64,000 bases of DNA from Haloferax denitrificans ATCC 35960 (GTDB taxonomy: Archaea; Halobacteriota; Halobacteria; Halobacteriales; Haloferacaceae): contig NZ_AOLP01000009.1 of NCBI RefSeq assembly GCF_000337795.1, positions 1 through 64,000 on the forward strand, given 5' to 3'. Under the pieces are notes generated by a model, which was not told the DNA's origin, ran no database searches, and worked only from the letters and a program-made list of their open reading frames with translations. The position numbers were made by a program, and so were the translations under genes. Positions 8,145 through 16,059 of the stretch are shown piece by piece. Each line of letters opens with the position of its first letter. Positions within the stretch are counted from its first letter, which is position 1.

Positions 8145-9857
8145 CTACGCCAGCGACGACAGGTCGAACTCGAACGCCGCGACCGGCAGTTCGAGGTCGT
8201 GGTCGACGATGACCTTCGGATGGAGTTCGCCGACGACGCCGACTTCCTCGCCGTCGATGACGACCGCGGCGGTGCGGCCGTCGATGAACGACGGGTGATC
8301 GGTCGCGGGCGTCTCCAGTTCAACGTCGAAGTCGCGGCAGAGCGCCGCGAGGCGGGCCTTCGCGTCCTCGTAGGTCGCGTCGTGGCGCGCGAGGACGGCC
8401 GCGACGTGGCGGGCCTCGGCGACCCGGGTGTTCTCGTCGTCGTCGCGGTGGGCCACGTGGCCGATTTCCGCGAGGTCCTGCGGGTACGCCCGGTGGGTGT
8501 TGTTCTCCAGCACCATCGTCAGCGAGGGGAGCACCCACGTCCGAAGCATGGTGTAGTCCTCGCTGTACGGTTCGGTGATGGAGGCGGGCTCGCCGCCGCC
8601 GAGATACTCGGAACCGACCTCGACGTCCATGCGCTCGTAGTTCTCGCCCTCCGAAATCATGTGGAAGTTGAGCAGGTCCTCGAAGCCGAGGCCGACGAGC
8701 GAGGTGCGGACCGCGTCTTCGAGTCGGGAGCGCTCGTGGCGCTGGCCGACCGTCCCCACGTCGGGGTAGCGCGGTTCGAGGTCGTTGAAGCCGTAGGCGC
8801 GGCCCACGTCGTCAACGAGGTCGAGGGGGTGGAGCACGTCCACGCGGTACGGCGGAATCGAGACCTCGTAGACGGTTTCTTCGCCCAGTTCGGCGTTCGC
8901 GTCGAGGCCGGAGCGCTCGAACAGGTCGATGACCTCGTCCAGCTCCAACTCGACGCCGAGGACCGTCTCGATGCGGTCGTGAGAGACGTGTTTCGTCTCG
9001 ACTTCGAAGTCGGGCTTCGTGACGGTGCCCGTCTCGTACTGGACCTCGACGTCCTCGATGGTCGCCCCGCGAGCGGCCAGCGCGTAGCAGATGATGTTGC
9101 ACATCCGGTCGATGGTCCACTGGTCGGTGCCGGTGAGTTCGACGAGCAGGTCGCGGGAGTCCGTCGAGACCTCGGTCCGGCGGCCGTTGATGACCGGCGG
9201 GAACGAGAACAGGCCGATTTCGTCGTAGATGGCCGGGTAGCGGTCGTACTCGCTCACGAGGTCGGCGTACTTCCGGCCCGTCGCGTGCTGTTCGAGCACC
9301 TCGGCGGGCGTGAGTTCGTCGTTGGAGTCGAGCGCGACGAACGTGTCGCCGTCGGGTTCGATACCCGTGTACGTGATGGAGTTGCCGGAGGCGTTCTCCG
9401 AGAGCACGTCGCCTTTCAGCATCGTCAGGTCGTGGATGCCGATGGCTCCCTTGGCGCGCTTTCGGCCCATCGTCGCGTGGAGCTTCTCCTGCAACTGGAT
9501 GAGCGAGTCGAGCGCCGCGTCGTCCAAATCGACCCCGCGGACGACCGCACCCGTGACGTAGGGGCGCTCGTCTGGCACGTCGTCGTCGACGACGAAGGTC
9601 CAGTCGGGGTCGTTCGTGTTCGGCACGGAGACGCCGCGGGCGTCGCCGTACTGGTAGCGAAGCGAGCGGGCGACGCCCTCGACCGACAGGCGGTCGAGGC
9701 GGTCGGGGCCGAACTCGAGTTGGAACGCCCCGTCGTCGGTGACGCCCTCGAACTCCAGTCCGAGCGCGAACAGGTCGTCTTTGAACTCCTCGTCGGACTT
9801 GTCTTCGTGGCCGGTCAGGCGGCGCAGTTCGTCGGGTTGAACGTCGACTACGGGCAT
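8145..9857 (-). CDS. pheT: Phenylalanine--tRNA ligase beta subunit
   Basis: The 570-aa protein is the archaeal/eukaryal-type PheRS beta subunit, partner of PheS in the heterotetramer that charges tRNA-Phe. The N-terminal region, the B3/B4 domain with editing function (THD-type segment around LHATMGRKRAKGAIGIHD), the B5 domain (VPPYRVD-like IPPYRVDVLHPLDLVDDVGRAYG) and the class II-like core (NFHMISEGENYERM ... LRTWVLPSL) are all present. It lacks the extra N- and C-terminal domains of bacterial PheT, as expected. Its ATG overlaps the pheS stop codon by one base, so translation is coupled. Its last eight codons are repeated 95 bp downstream. Confidence 0.97.
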   Translation of the reverse strand: MPVVDVQPDELRRLTGHEDKSDEEFKDDLFALGLEFEGVTDDGAFQLEFGPDRLDRLSVEGVARSLRYQYGDARGVSVPNTNDPDWTFVVDDDVPDERPYVTGAVVRGVDLDDAALDSLIQLQEKLHATMGRKRAKGAIGIHDLTMLKGDVLSENASGNSITYTGIEPDGDTFVALDSNDELTPAEVLEQHATGRKYADLVSEYDRYPAIYDEIGLFSFPPVINGRRTEVSTDSRDLLVELTGTDQWTIDRMCNIICYALAARGATIEDVEVQYETGTVTKPDFEVETKHVSHDRIETVLGVELELDEVIDLFERSGLDANAELGEETVYEVSIPPYRVDVLHPLDLVDDVGRAYGFNDLEPRYPDVGTVGQRHERSRLEDAVRTSLVGLGFEDLLNFHMISEGENYERMDVEVGSEYLGGGEPASITEPYSEDYTMLRTWVLPSLTMVLENNTHRAYPQDLAEIGHVAHRDDDENTRVAEARHVAAVLARHDATYEDAKARLAALCRDFDVELETPATDHPSFIDGRTAAVVIDGEEVGVVGELHPKVIVDHDLELPVAAFEFDLSSLA

Positions 9858-11356
9858 TACTTGAGCACCTCCGTCTCGCGGAGCAGGTCGAGGTCACACA
9901 TCGTTCCGTGCACGTCGCGGATGTCGTCGAAGCCGTACATGAGCATCAGCAGGCGCTCTAAGGCGAGGCCCCACGCCATCACGTCGCACTCGACGCCGAG
10001 GGGGCGAAGCACCTCTTCGCGGAACATCCCCGAATTCCCTATCTCGATGAGTTCGCCCGTCTCTGGGTGTCGGCCGAACAGCTCGAACGACGGCTCCGTG
10101 TAGGGGTTGTAGTGCGGCTTGAACTGGATGTCCGTGATGCCGAAGTGCGAGTAGAACTCCTCGAAGGTGCCCATCAGGTCGCGCACCGAGAGGTCCTCGG
10201 CCATCACCCAGCCCTCGATCTGGTAGAACTCCAGGAGGTGCGTCGGGTCGAGCGTGTCGTTGCGGTACACCTTCTCGACCGAGAAGTACCGTTGCGGCGG
10301 CTCTAACTCCCCGACCTCGTGACCGGAGAGATAGCGCATCGACAGCGACGTGGTGTGGCCGCGGAGCGCGATGGCCCGCGCGAAGTCCTCGGACCACGGC
10401 GAGTGGTAGCCGTCGCCGTCCTCGCCGACGCCGTTGAGGTGGGCGTCTCGGACGTTGTCGATGAGGTCCTCGGGGATGTCCTCCATCGGCGGCACGTCGA
10501 GGGCGAAGCGGTCCCAGTGGGTGCGCGCCGGGTGGTCCTGTGGCATGAACAGGCAGTCGTTAATCCAGAAGTCCGCGTCGGCGTGCGGGCCCTCCATCTC
10601 GGCGAAGCCCATGCCGGTGAGCACGTCCTTCACGCGGTCGGCGGTCTGCCGGAGGATGTGCTTTTTGCCGCCGCGCGCCTCGGGCGCGTCGGCCTCGACG
10701 TTGTACTCCGTGAACTCGACGTCCTCCCACTCGCCGGAGGTGAGCATCTCGGGGGTGAGGCGGTCGACCGTCTCCGCCGCCTCGACGCCCTCCATCAGCG
10801 CCGTGACGCCCTCGTCGGTGAGGGTGACCGCGCGGATGGTGCGCTCGTGGCGGACCACGAGGTTCCGCGATTCGAGCTGGTCGAGCACGTCGCCGTCGAC
10901 GGACTCGCCCAATTCGAGGGCCGCGAGCGCGGCGGCCTCCTCGTCGGCGTCGGGGTCGGCGTCCGCGTCGGGCGCGAGTTCGCCCGAGTCGATGTGTCCG
11001 TAGCCCTTGCGCGCGAAGTTCGACAGCGCGATATCGACCTGCGGGCCGCCGAGGGAGGACGCGCCGATGACCTGTCCCATCGGGACCGCGTCGCCGTCGC
11101 CCGCGTCGAGCGCGGCGCGGTAGAGACGCACCTCGGGGAGGCCCTCACCGGCGTACTCGACGCCCTCGTCTGTCAGTTCGACGGACTCCTCTGTGGTCTC
11201 GGTGACCGAGACGAGTCCCTCATCGCGGAGGTCGAAGACCGCGCCCGTGACCGTCTCGGGCTTCTGGTCCGTCGCCTCCGCGAGCTGTGCAATCGTTCGT
11301 TCGTCCGTGGCGCTCGCGGCGTTCAACACCGCGACCTGTGATTCCGGAAGTCGCAT
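9857..11356 (-). CDS. pheS: Phenylalanine--tRNA ligase alpha subunit
   Basis: The ATG at 11356 gives a 499-aa protein beginning MRLPESQVAVLN, the expected N-terminus; longer in-frame versions to 11740 run through the promoter and leader. The first 230 residues hold winged-helix tRNA/DNA-binding-like domains of archaeal PheS. The C-terminal half is the class II catalytic core with motif 2 (FSVEKVYRNDTLDPTHLLEFYQIEG), the MGFAEMEGP region and motif 3 (GLALERLLML). The stop codon overlaps the pheT start (TAATG). A T-rich promoter-like stretch near 11500 would place a leader of about 120 nt with strong hairpins in front of the gene. Confidence 0.97.
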   Translation of the reverse strand: MRLPESQVAVLNAASATDERTIAQLAEATDQKPETVTGAVFDLRDEGLVSVTETTEESVELTDEGVEYAGEGLPEVRLYRAALDAGDGDAVPMGQVIGASSLGGPQVDIALSNFARKGYGHIDSGELAPDADADPDADEEAAALAALELGESVDGDVLDQLESRNLVVRHERTIRAVTLTDEGVTALMEGVEAAETVDRLTPEMLTSGEWEDVEFTEYNVEADAPEARGGKKHILRQTADRVKDVLTGMGFAEMEGPHADADFWINDCLFMPQDHPARTHWDRFALDVPPMEDIPEDLIDNVRDAHLNGVGEDGDGYHSPWSEDFARAIALRGHTTSLSMRYLSGHEVGELEPPQRYFSVEKVYRNDTLDPTHLLEFYQIEGWVMAEDLSVRDLMGTFEEFYSHFGITDIQFKPHYNPYTEPSFELFGRHPETGELIEIGNSGMFREEVLRPLGVECDVMAWGLALERLLMLMYGFDDIRDVHGTMCDLDLLRETEVLK

Positions 11357-11675
11357 CTGGTTCGTTGTGGCGTTAGCCGTCTGGTGGTCGGTTAGCAGTT
11401 TCGAAGCCTCGCCGCGCTGGCGGGGCTGACCGGCGGGGTCGGTTTCGTCCGGCGGGCGCGGTGACGCCCGGCCGGAGTCCGCCGACCTCAGGCGGTCAGA
11501 AAGAAAAATCCGAACCCGTCGGTGGTCGGTTCGCTCGCTCGCGCCCCGCGTTTGGGTTCGGATGCCATATCCGACCGATTGTGAGTGCCGAGTAAAAACG
11601 TTGCGCGTCCACGCCGAGTCAATCCGAGCGCAGATACGTTCTTGGTACCGGCCGACGGAGAGACGGCGAAGACGA
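11357..11675. other. pheS leader and divergent promoter region
   Basis: No protein gene is visible here. On the minus strand the 140 bases before pheS are GC-rich and fold well (for example GGGCG-N6-CGCCC inside a longer imperfect stem near 11435-11470). Further out lie a 10-bp inverted repeat (11508-11517 with 11554-11563) followed by a T-tract, and a TATA-like GTTTTTACT (minus strand, 11591-11599). Confidence 0.45.
11500..11570 (-). ncRNA. Candidate small RNA with hairpin and T-tract
   Basis: On the minus strand a TATA-like GTTTTTACT at 11599-11591 predicts a start near 11570. The transcript would begin with ATCCGAACCC (11563-11554), have a 36-nt loop and close with GGGTTCGGAT (11517-11508), followed at once by TTTTTCTTTCT. 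This is a 10-bp perfect stem followed by a U-tract, the form of an intrinsic terminator. It could be a free-standing small RNA or a stop-signal that limits read-in to pheS. The T-tract may alternatively be part of the pheS promoter. Confidence 0.35.
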
Positions 11676-11966
11676 ATGCGAGACCTAGACGCGACCCTCT
11701 CGGCGATTCGCCTCGGCCACGAGGCGTCGCTCATCGTCAAACCCCCGCACCGCCCGGACGACAGAGACGACGTCGAGGCCGTCCTCGTCCGGGCCGCGCC
11801 GCCCTACGAGTTCGACGACGGCGAACTGACCTACCGCGTCGTCGAAGACAGAGGCGAGGGCGAGCGCGCGGGCGACACCGGCTTTCGCGTCCTCGCGTCG
11901 CGCGACGTGGCCGACCCCGTCCGCGAACTCGGCGAACTCCGCGCCGTGGTCGACATGAGCGCGTAA
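11676..11966 (+). CDS. Conserved haloarchaeal hypothetical protein
   Basis: The 96-aa acidic protein starts at the ATG at 11676 (MRDLDATLSAIRLGHE); an upstream in-frame ATG at 11562 lies inside the divergent promoter region and is unlikely. It is soluble, with alternating beta-strand and helix pattern (SLIVKPPHR, EAVLVRAAPPYEFDDGELTYRVV, RVLASRDVADPVRELGELRAVVD) and no cysteine or recognisable catalytic motif. It is divergent from pheS and convergent with the FAD oxidoreductase. Codon use and acidity match its neighbours, so it is probably a real gene. Function is unknown. Confidence 0.75.
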   Translation: MRDLDATLSAIRLGHEASLIVKPPHRPDDRDDVEAVLVRAAPPYEFDDGELTYRVVEDRGEGERAGDTGFRVLASRDVADPVRELGELRAVVDMSA

Positions 11967-11993
11967 CGCGGCGGCGGCTTCTCTCGGTCCCTC

Positions 11994-13229
11994 TCAGGCC
12001 ACGTTCCGCTCGCGGAGCGTCTCGCCCGACTCGAACCGGTCGAGCGACAGCGCCGACACGTCCACCTCGCAGGCGTCCTCGCCGAGACACAGGTCGGCGA
12101 CGGCCTCGCCGGTCGCGGGCGCGTGCTGGAAGCCGTGGCCCGAGAAGCCGGCGGCGACGACGAGGCCGGGTTCCACTGCGTCCAGAATCGCGTGGTGGTC
12201 GGGCGTCACGGCGTACAGCCCGGCCCAGCCATTTCGAATCCGCGTCTCCGGGCCGAAGTAGGCCGCGGCGTCGTCGGCCCGCTCGGTCGCCTCGACCGCC
12301 CACTCCACGTCCATCGACTCGTCGAATCGGTCGGGGTCCACGTCGGGGTCCGTCTCCGAGAAGTGCCCGCCGACGACGGCGGTCCCCTCCCGCTCCGGGC
12401 GGAAGTACGCCCCCGTGTCGAGGTCGATGGTGAGCGGGGCGTCCGCGGGGAGGTCCCCCTCGGGCTCCACGACGGCTATCTGCCGGCGGCGCGGCGCGAT
12501 TGGGAGGTCGACGCCGGCGAGCGAAGCGACCCGGCCGGACCACGCGCCCGCCGCGACGACCACGGCGTCGGCGTCGATAGAACCGTCCGGCGTCTCGGCG
12601 CGCCAGCCGCCGGCGTCGGGAGTGGCCACCGCATCGGCCGAGCCGTCGTCGGAACTATCGTCGTCGGAACCGCCGTCGGAGCCGCCGTCGGAGCCGCCGT
12701 CGCCGACGCGAGCGAGGTCGGTCACCGGCGTCTTCGTCCGGATATCGACGCCGGCGGCGCGGGCCGCGTCCGCGTAGCCCTGTACCGCGGAATGCGGGTC
12801 GGCGACGCCGTCCGCGGCCGAGAACGTCGCCGCGACGAACGACTCGGTTCGGAGTTCCGGGAGGTACTCGGCGGCCTCCGCGGGCGAGAGGACGCGACTC
12901 GGCGCACCGGCCTCGGTCTGCATGGCGACGTTCTCCCGGAACGCCGCGGCGGTCTCCTCGGTCCGGGCGAGAAAGAGGTAGCCGGAGCGCCGGTAGTCGA
13001 TATCGACGCCGAAGTCGTCCGCGAACGACTCCCAGACGGGGACGCTGGCGAGCGAGAGTTCGACGTTCACGCGCGTCGAGAACTGCGTTCGGATGCCGCC
13101 CGCCGCGCGACCCGTACTGCCGCCGCCGAGCGTCCCCGCCTCGCAGACGGTGACCTCGGCACCGCGGCCGGCCAGCGCGTGGGCGCAGGCGAGTCCGACG
13201 ACCCCGCCGCCGACGATGAGGACGTGCAT
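11994..13229 (-). CDS. FAD-dependent amino acid oxidase/dehydrogenase (DadA/sarcosine oxidase type)
   Basis: The 411-aa protein opens with a dinucleotide-binding motif VLIVGGGVVGLACAHALAGRG and an acidic strand end VTVCEAG, then GGGSTGRAAGG, the DAO-family FAD site. The central substrate domain and the C-terminal FAD-closing motif (GLVVAAGFSGHGFQHAPATGE) are intact. The family oxidises D-amino acids, glycine, proline or N-methylated amino acids to imino acids. Around residue 185 there is a low-complexity Gly-Ser-Asp insert (GGSDGGSDGGSD) encoded by 12-bp repeats. The gene is divergent from the ornithine-cyclodeaminase family gene 90 bp away, which hints at a shared imino-acid pathway. Substrate cannot be read from sequence. 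Confidence 0.88.
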   Translation of the reverse strand: MHVLIVGGGVVGLACAHALAGRGAEVTVCEAGTLGGGSTGRAAGGIRTQFSTRVNVELSLASVPVWESFADDFGVDIDYRRSGYLFLARTEETAAAFRENVAMQTEAGAPSRVLSPAEAAEYLPELRTESFVAATFSAADGVADPHSAVQGYADAARAAGVDIRTKTPVTDLARVGDGGSDGGSDGGSDDDSSDDGSADAVATPDAGGWRAETPDGSIDADAVVVAAGAWSGRVASLAGVDLPIAPRRRQIAVVEPEGDLPADAPLTIDLDTGAYFRPEREGTAVVGGHFSETDPDVDPDRFDESMDVEWAVEATERADDAAAYFGPETRIRNGWAGLYAVTPDHHAILDAVEPGLVVAAGFSGHGFQHAPATGEAVADLCLGEDACEVDVSALSLDRFESGETLRERNVA

Positions 13230-13320
13230 GGTCTCGTCTGATTCGCCACCGACATGAGTGTGTCTGTCACATACTGTCGAGGAACAATGTTTTCACGCGG
13301 CCGCGGAGAGTAGTCAGGGT

Positions 13321-14352
13321 ATGGTCCGTATTCTCTCCGCTGACGCTGTCGGCGAGTTACTCTCGCTCGCGGAGCTGTTTCCGGTCGTCGAGGAGGCGTT
13401 CGTCAAGCAGGGCCGCGGCGAGGTCGAACGCCCCCCGCGACCGCACTTTCCGGTCGGCATCGACATCGACAGGGTTCGGGACGGGACCGGCGGCGAGGGA
13501 GTCACAGGCTCGGGAGAGGAACCGATAGAGCGGGACGGCCCGCTCGGCACCGGCCTCACCATGCCGGCGTACATCCACGGCCGCGAGGTGTACGCGACGA
13601 AGCTCGCCGCCGTCCACCCGGAGAACGCCGCCCGCGGCCTCCCGACGGTGAACGCGCAGGTCGCCCTCACCGACGCGACGACCGGCCTCCCGCTCGCGCT
13701 CCTCGACGGGACCACGGTCACCAGCGCCCGGACGGGCTGTATCGGCGGCCTCGCCGCGGAGTACCTCGCGGCCGACCCGATTCGGCTCGGCGTCCTCGGC
13801 GCGGGCGCGCAGGCCCGCTGGCAGAGCCGCGCCATCGCCGTCGGCTCCGCGGTCGAGTCGGTCGCGGTCTACTCCCCCAGCGACTCCCGCGAGGCGTGCG
13901 CCGCCGACCTCCGCGAGGACGGCCTCCCCGCCGAGGCCGTCGATTCCCCCGAGGCGGCCGTCGCCGGCGCGAACGTCGTCGTCACCGCGACGACCAGCGA
14001 GACGCCGGTGTTCGACGGCTCGTGGCTCGCCCCCGGAACGCTCGTCGTCGCCGTCGGTGCTTACACGCCCGAGATGCGGGAACTCGACGCCGAGACGTTC
14101 GAGCGGGCCGCGCGGGTGTTCGCCGACGTGCCCGAGGAGGTCGCCGAGATTGGCGACGTGCGCGGGGCCGACCTCGACGAGTCCGACCTGATTCCGCTCT
14201 CGGCCGTCTTCGAGGGCGACGCCGGCCGCGACGACGCCGACGAGATTCTGGTCGTCGAGAGCGTCGGGTCGGCGGTGCTCGACGCCGCGGCCGCCGAGTA
14301 CCTCTACGAGAAGTCGAGCGCGCGCGGCGTCGGAGAAGAAGTGGGGTTGTGA
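13321..14352 (+). CDS. Ornithine cyclodeaminase / mu-crystallin family reductase
   Basis: The ATG at 13321 (MVRILSADAVGELL) gives 343 aa; an upstream in-frame start lies in the promoter. The family fold is clear: N-terminal dimerisation domain, the lysine-containing YATKLAAVHPEN, DGTTVTSARTGCIGG, the NAD(P)-binding LGVLGAGAQARWQ, and VVTATTSETPV. Members include ornithine cyclodeaminase, archaeal alanine dehydrogenase and pyrroline/piperideine-2-carboxylate reductases. A short acidic insert follows residue 50 (VRDGTGGEGVTGSGEEP). It is divergent from a D-amino-acid-oxidase-like gene, which favours reduction of an imino acid made by that enzyme; this is inference. It converges on trpS. Confidence 0.88.
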   Translation: MVRILSADAVGELLSLAELFPVVEEAFVKQGRGEVERPPRPHFPVGIDIDRVRDGTGGEGVTGSGEEPIERDGPLGTGLTMPAYIHGREVYATKLAAVHPENAARGLPTVNAQVALTDATTGLPLALLDGTTVTSARTGCIGGLAAEYLAADPIRLGVLGAGAQARWQSRAIAVGSAVESVAVYSPSDSREACAADLREDGLPAEAVDSPEAAVAGANVVVTATTSETPVFDGSWLAPGTLVVAVGAYTPEMRELDAETFERAARVFADVPEEVAEIGDVRGADLDESDLIPLSAVFEGDAGRDDADEILVVESVGSAVLDAAAAEYLYEKSSARGVGEEVGL

Positions 14353-14384
14353 GCGGTCGTGCGGCCGCGGGTGCGGTCGCAGTC

Positions 14385-14414
14385 GGGGGCGGGGGCGGGG
14401 GCGGCGGCCGCCGC
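14385..14414. repeat. G-tract and 14-bp palindrome between convergent genes
   Basis: Three consecutive GGGGGC units (14385-14402) abut the perfect palindrome GCGGCGGCCGCCGC (14401-14414). The cluster lies between the convergent amino-acid reductase gene and trpS, so it could act in transcript ending or form a G-quadruplex on the plus strand. Being so GC-rich it is also a spot for sequencing error. Confidence 0.6.
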
Positions 14415-14435
14415 TAGTGCTCGGCGGCAACGCCG
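14414..14435 (-). repeat. Near copy of the trpS 3' end
   Basis: This segment reads, on the minus strand, as GVAAEH-stop, the same last seven codons as trpS (14470-14491), with 20 of 22 bases matching. The two copies are 56 bp apart, which is not a multiple of three, so the copy is not part of a read-through product. It parallels the repeat after pheT. Confidence 0.75.
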
Positions 14436-14469
14436 TGTCGTCTTTCAGCCGCCACGAACTGCCGCCTCA

Positions 14470-16059
14470 CTAATGTTCGGCGGCAACGCCGCGCCGCTCG
14501 GTCTCTAAGTCGATGTCCAGCGAGTCGAGGATTTCCTCGGCCTCCTCGCGTTTTTCGTGGTGGTCTTCGAGGAACTCCCGCATCATCGTCGCCGCCTGCT
14601 CCTTACAGCCGCCGCAGAGGCGCTCGCCGCCGACGCACTCGTCGTAGACCTCCTTGGCGAGTTCGTCGTCGTCGCCCGTCAGCAGGTAGGCGTACAGCTC
14701 GTACACCGGACACTTGTCGGCCTCGCCGCCGAGTTCGCGCTGTTCTTCGGCGGTGTCGCGGCCGCCGGTCGTCGCCGACTTCACCTTGTCGTAGCCCTCC
14801 TCGGGCGCGTCGAGAAGCGAGATGTGGCTCGCCGGAATCGACGACGACATCTTGCCGCCGGTGAGGCCGGTCATGAAGCGGTGGTAGATAGAGGACGGCG
14901 GGATGAAGCCGTAGCCGCCGTGGTGGGCCTCGACCTCGCGGGCGAGGTCTTCGGCCTCGTCGACGCCCATGTCGAACGCGTCGATGTGCTGGTCGTACCG
15001 GCGTTTCTCGCCCTCGATGTCCTCGATGAGCGCCTCGAACGCCTCGTCGGTCGCCTGCCGGGCGAAGAAGCGAATCCGCGGGCGGAGCGGTTCCATCCCG
15101 GCGTTTTCGAGCTTCTCGACCGCCGACTCGCGGACCGACTCGGAGACGAGCACGCCGGCCGCGTCGAGGTCGGCGTCGGCGAGCCACTCGGCCGCCTCGC
15201 CGCACCGCGGCACGTCGGCGTCCTCGGCGTACGCCTCGCGGGCGTCGTGGGCGGCCGCGACGAGCGGGCGCTCGGCGTCGGCGAGTTCGAAGCTCGCGAA
15301 CGCTTCTGTCACCTTGAAGAATCGCATCCGAGTGGCGAGGTCGCGGGCGAACCGGACGTGGGGGTCCTGGTCGGGACCGACCGGGATGACCGTCGGCTTG
15401 GGGTCGTCCAACTGCGGGTAGAGGATGTCGGCCATCTGCGTGACGACAGACTGCATGTGCGAGACGTTGGTCTCGCCGTCGAAGCCGTAGATGGACTGGA
15501 ACTCCGAGAAGTTGGCCTTCCCGCCGAGTTCGAACGCGAGCCGCTGGAGGCGGTCGTTGTCGGACTGTCGGTAGAGTTCGCCCTCCTCGGGGTCGAATCC
15601 GAGCGCGATGAGCGACAGCAGGTAGTCGCGGCTGTGCTCGTTGATTTCGTCCCACGGGATGCCGCGGGCGGAGTGGGCCTCCATGTCCGCGATGAGGCCG
15701 TAGGCGTCGCCGCCCTGCTGTTGATGCCAGATTATCTCGTCGAAGACGAGCTTGTGGCCGATGTGGGGGTCGCCCGTCGGCATGAACCCCGAGAGGACGG
15801 CGAAGTCGTCGCCGTCTCGCATGGCGTCGAGCACCGGCCGGTAGTCGCGGTGGCCGAAGATGACGCCGCGGCGCATCAGGTAGTGCGGGTTCGGCACCTC
15901 GTCGAGCACCTCGTCGAACTCCTCGATGCCGAACTCCTCGAACAGCTTCCGGTAGTCGGAGACGGTCGACGAGCCCCACGGGTCGAGGGCGACGTCATCT
16001 GCTCCCTCTGCTGTGCCTCCATCGGTGCGGATGCGCTCCGCGGGTTCGTCGTCTGTCAT
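14470..16059 (-). CDS. trpS: Tryptophan--tRNA ligase
   Basis: The ATG at 16059 (MTDDEPAERIRTDGG) gives 529 aa; longer in-frame versions overlap endA. It is a class I synthetase of the archaeal/eukaryal TrpRS type, with GFMPTGDPHIGHK as HIGH motif and GGKMSSSIPASH as the KMSKS equivalent. The Trp-binding region with DMEAHSARG and QSIYGFDGETN lies between. The C-terminal part carries cysteines (CPVYELYAYLL, CVGGERLCGGCK) conserved in archaeal TrpRS. An acidic N-terminal extension of about 30 residues is halophile-specific. The start overlaps the endA stop codon (ATGA). Confidence 0.96.
   Translation of the reverse strand: MTDDEPAERIRTDGGTAEGADDVALDPWGSSTVSDYRKLFEEFGIEEFDEVLDEVPNPHYLMRRGVIFGHRDYRPVLDAMRDGDDFAVLSGFMPTGDPHIGHKLVFDEIIWHQQQGGDAYGLIADMEAHSARGIPWDEINEHSRDYLLSLIALGFDPEEGELYRQSDNDRLQRLAFELGGKANFSEFQSIYGFDGETNVSHMQSVVTQMADILYPQLDDPKPTVIPVGPDQDPHVRFARDLATRMRFFKVTEAFASFELADAERPLVAAAHDAREAYAEDADVPRCGEAAEWLADADLDAAGVLVSESVRESAVEKLENAGMEPLRPRIRFFARQATDEAFEALIEDIEGEKRRYDQHIDAFDMGVDEAEDLAREVEAHHGGYGFIPPSSIYHRFMTGLTGGKMSSSIPASHISLLDAPEEGYDKVKSATTGGRDTAEEQRELGGEADKCPVYELYAYLLTGDDDELAKEVYDECVGGERLCGGCKEQAATMMREFLEDHHEKREEAEEILDSLDIDLETERRGVAAEH

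Noticed and set aside
11357-11740. Longer pheS starting at 11740
   Set aside because: The added 128 residues are of random composition and overlap the promoter and the plus-strand gene at 11676.
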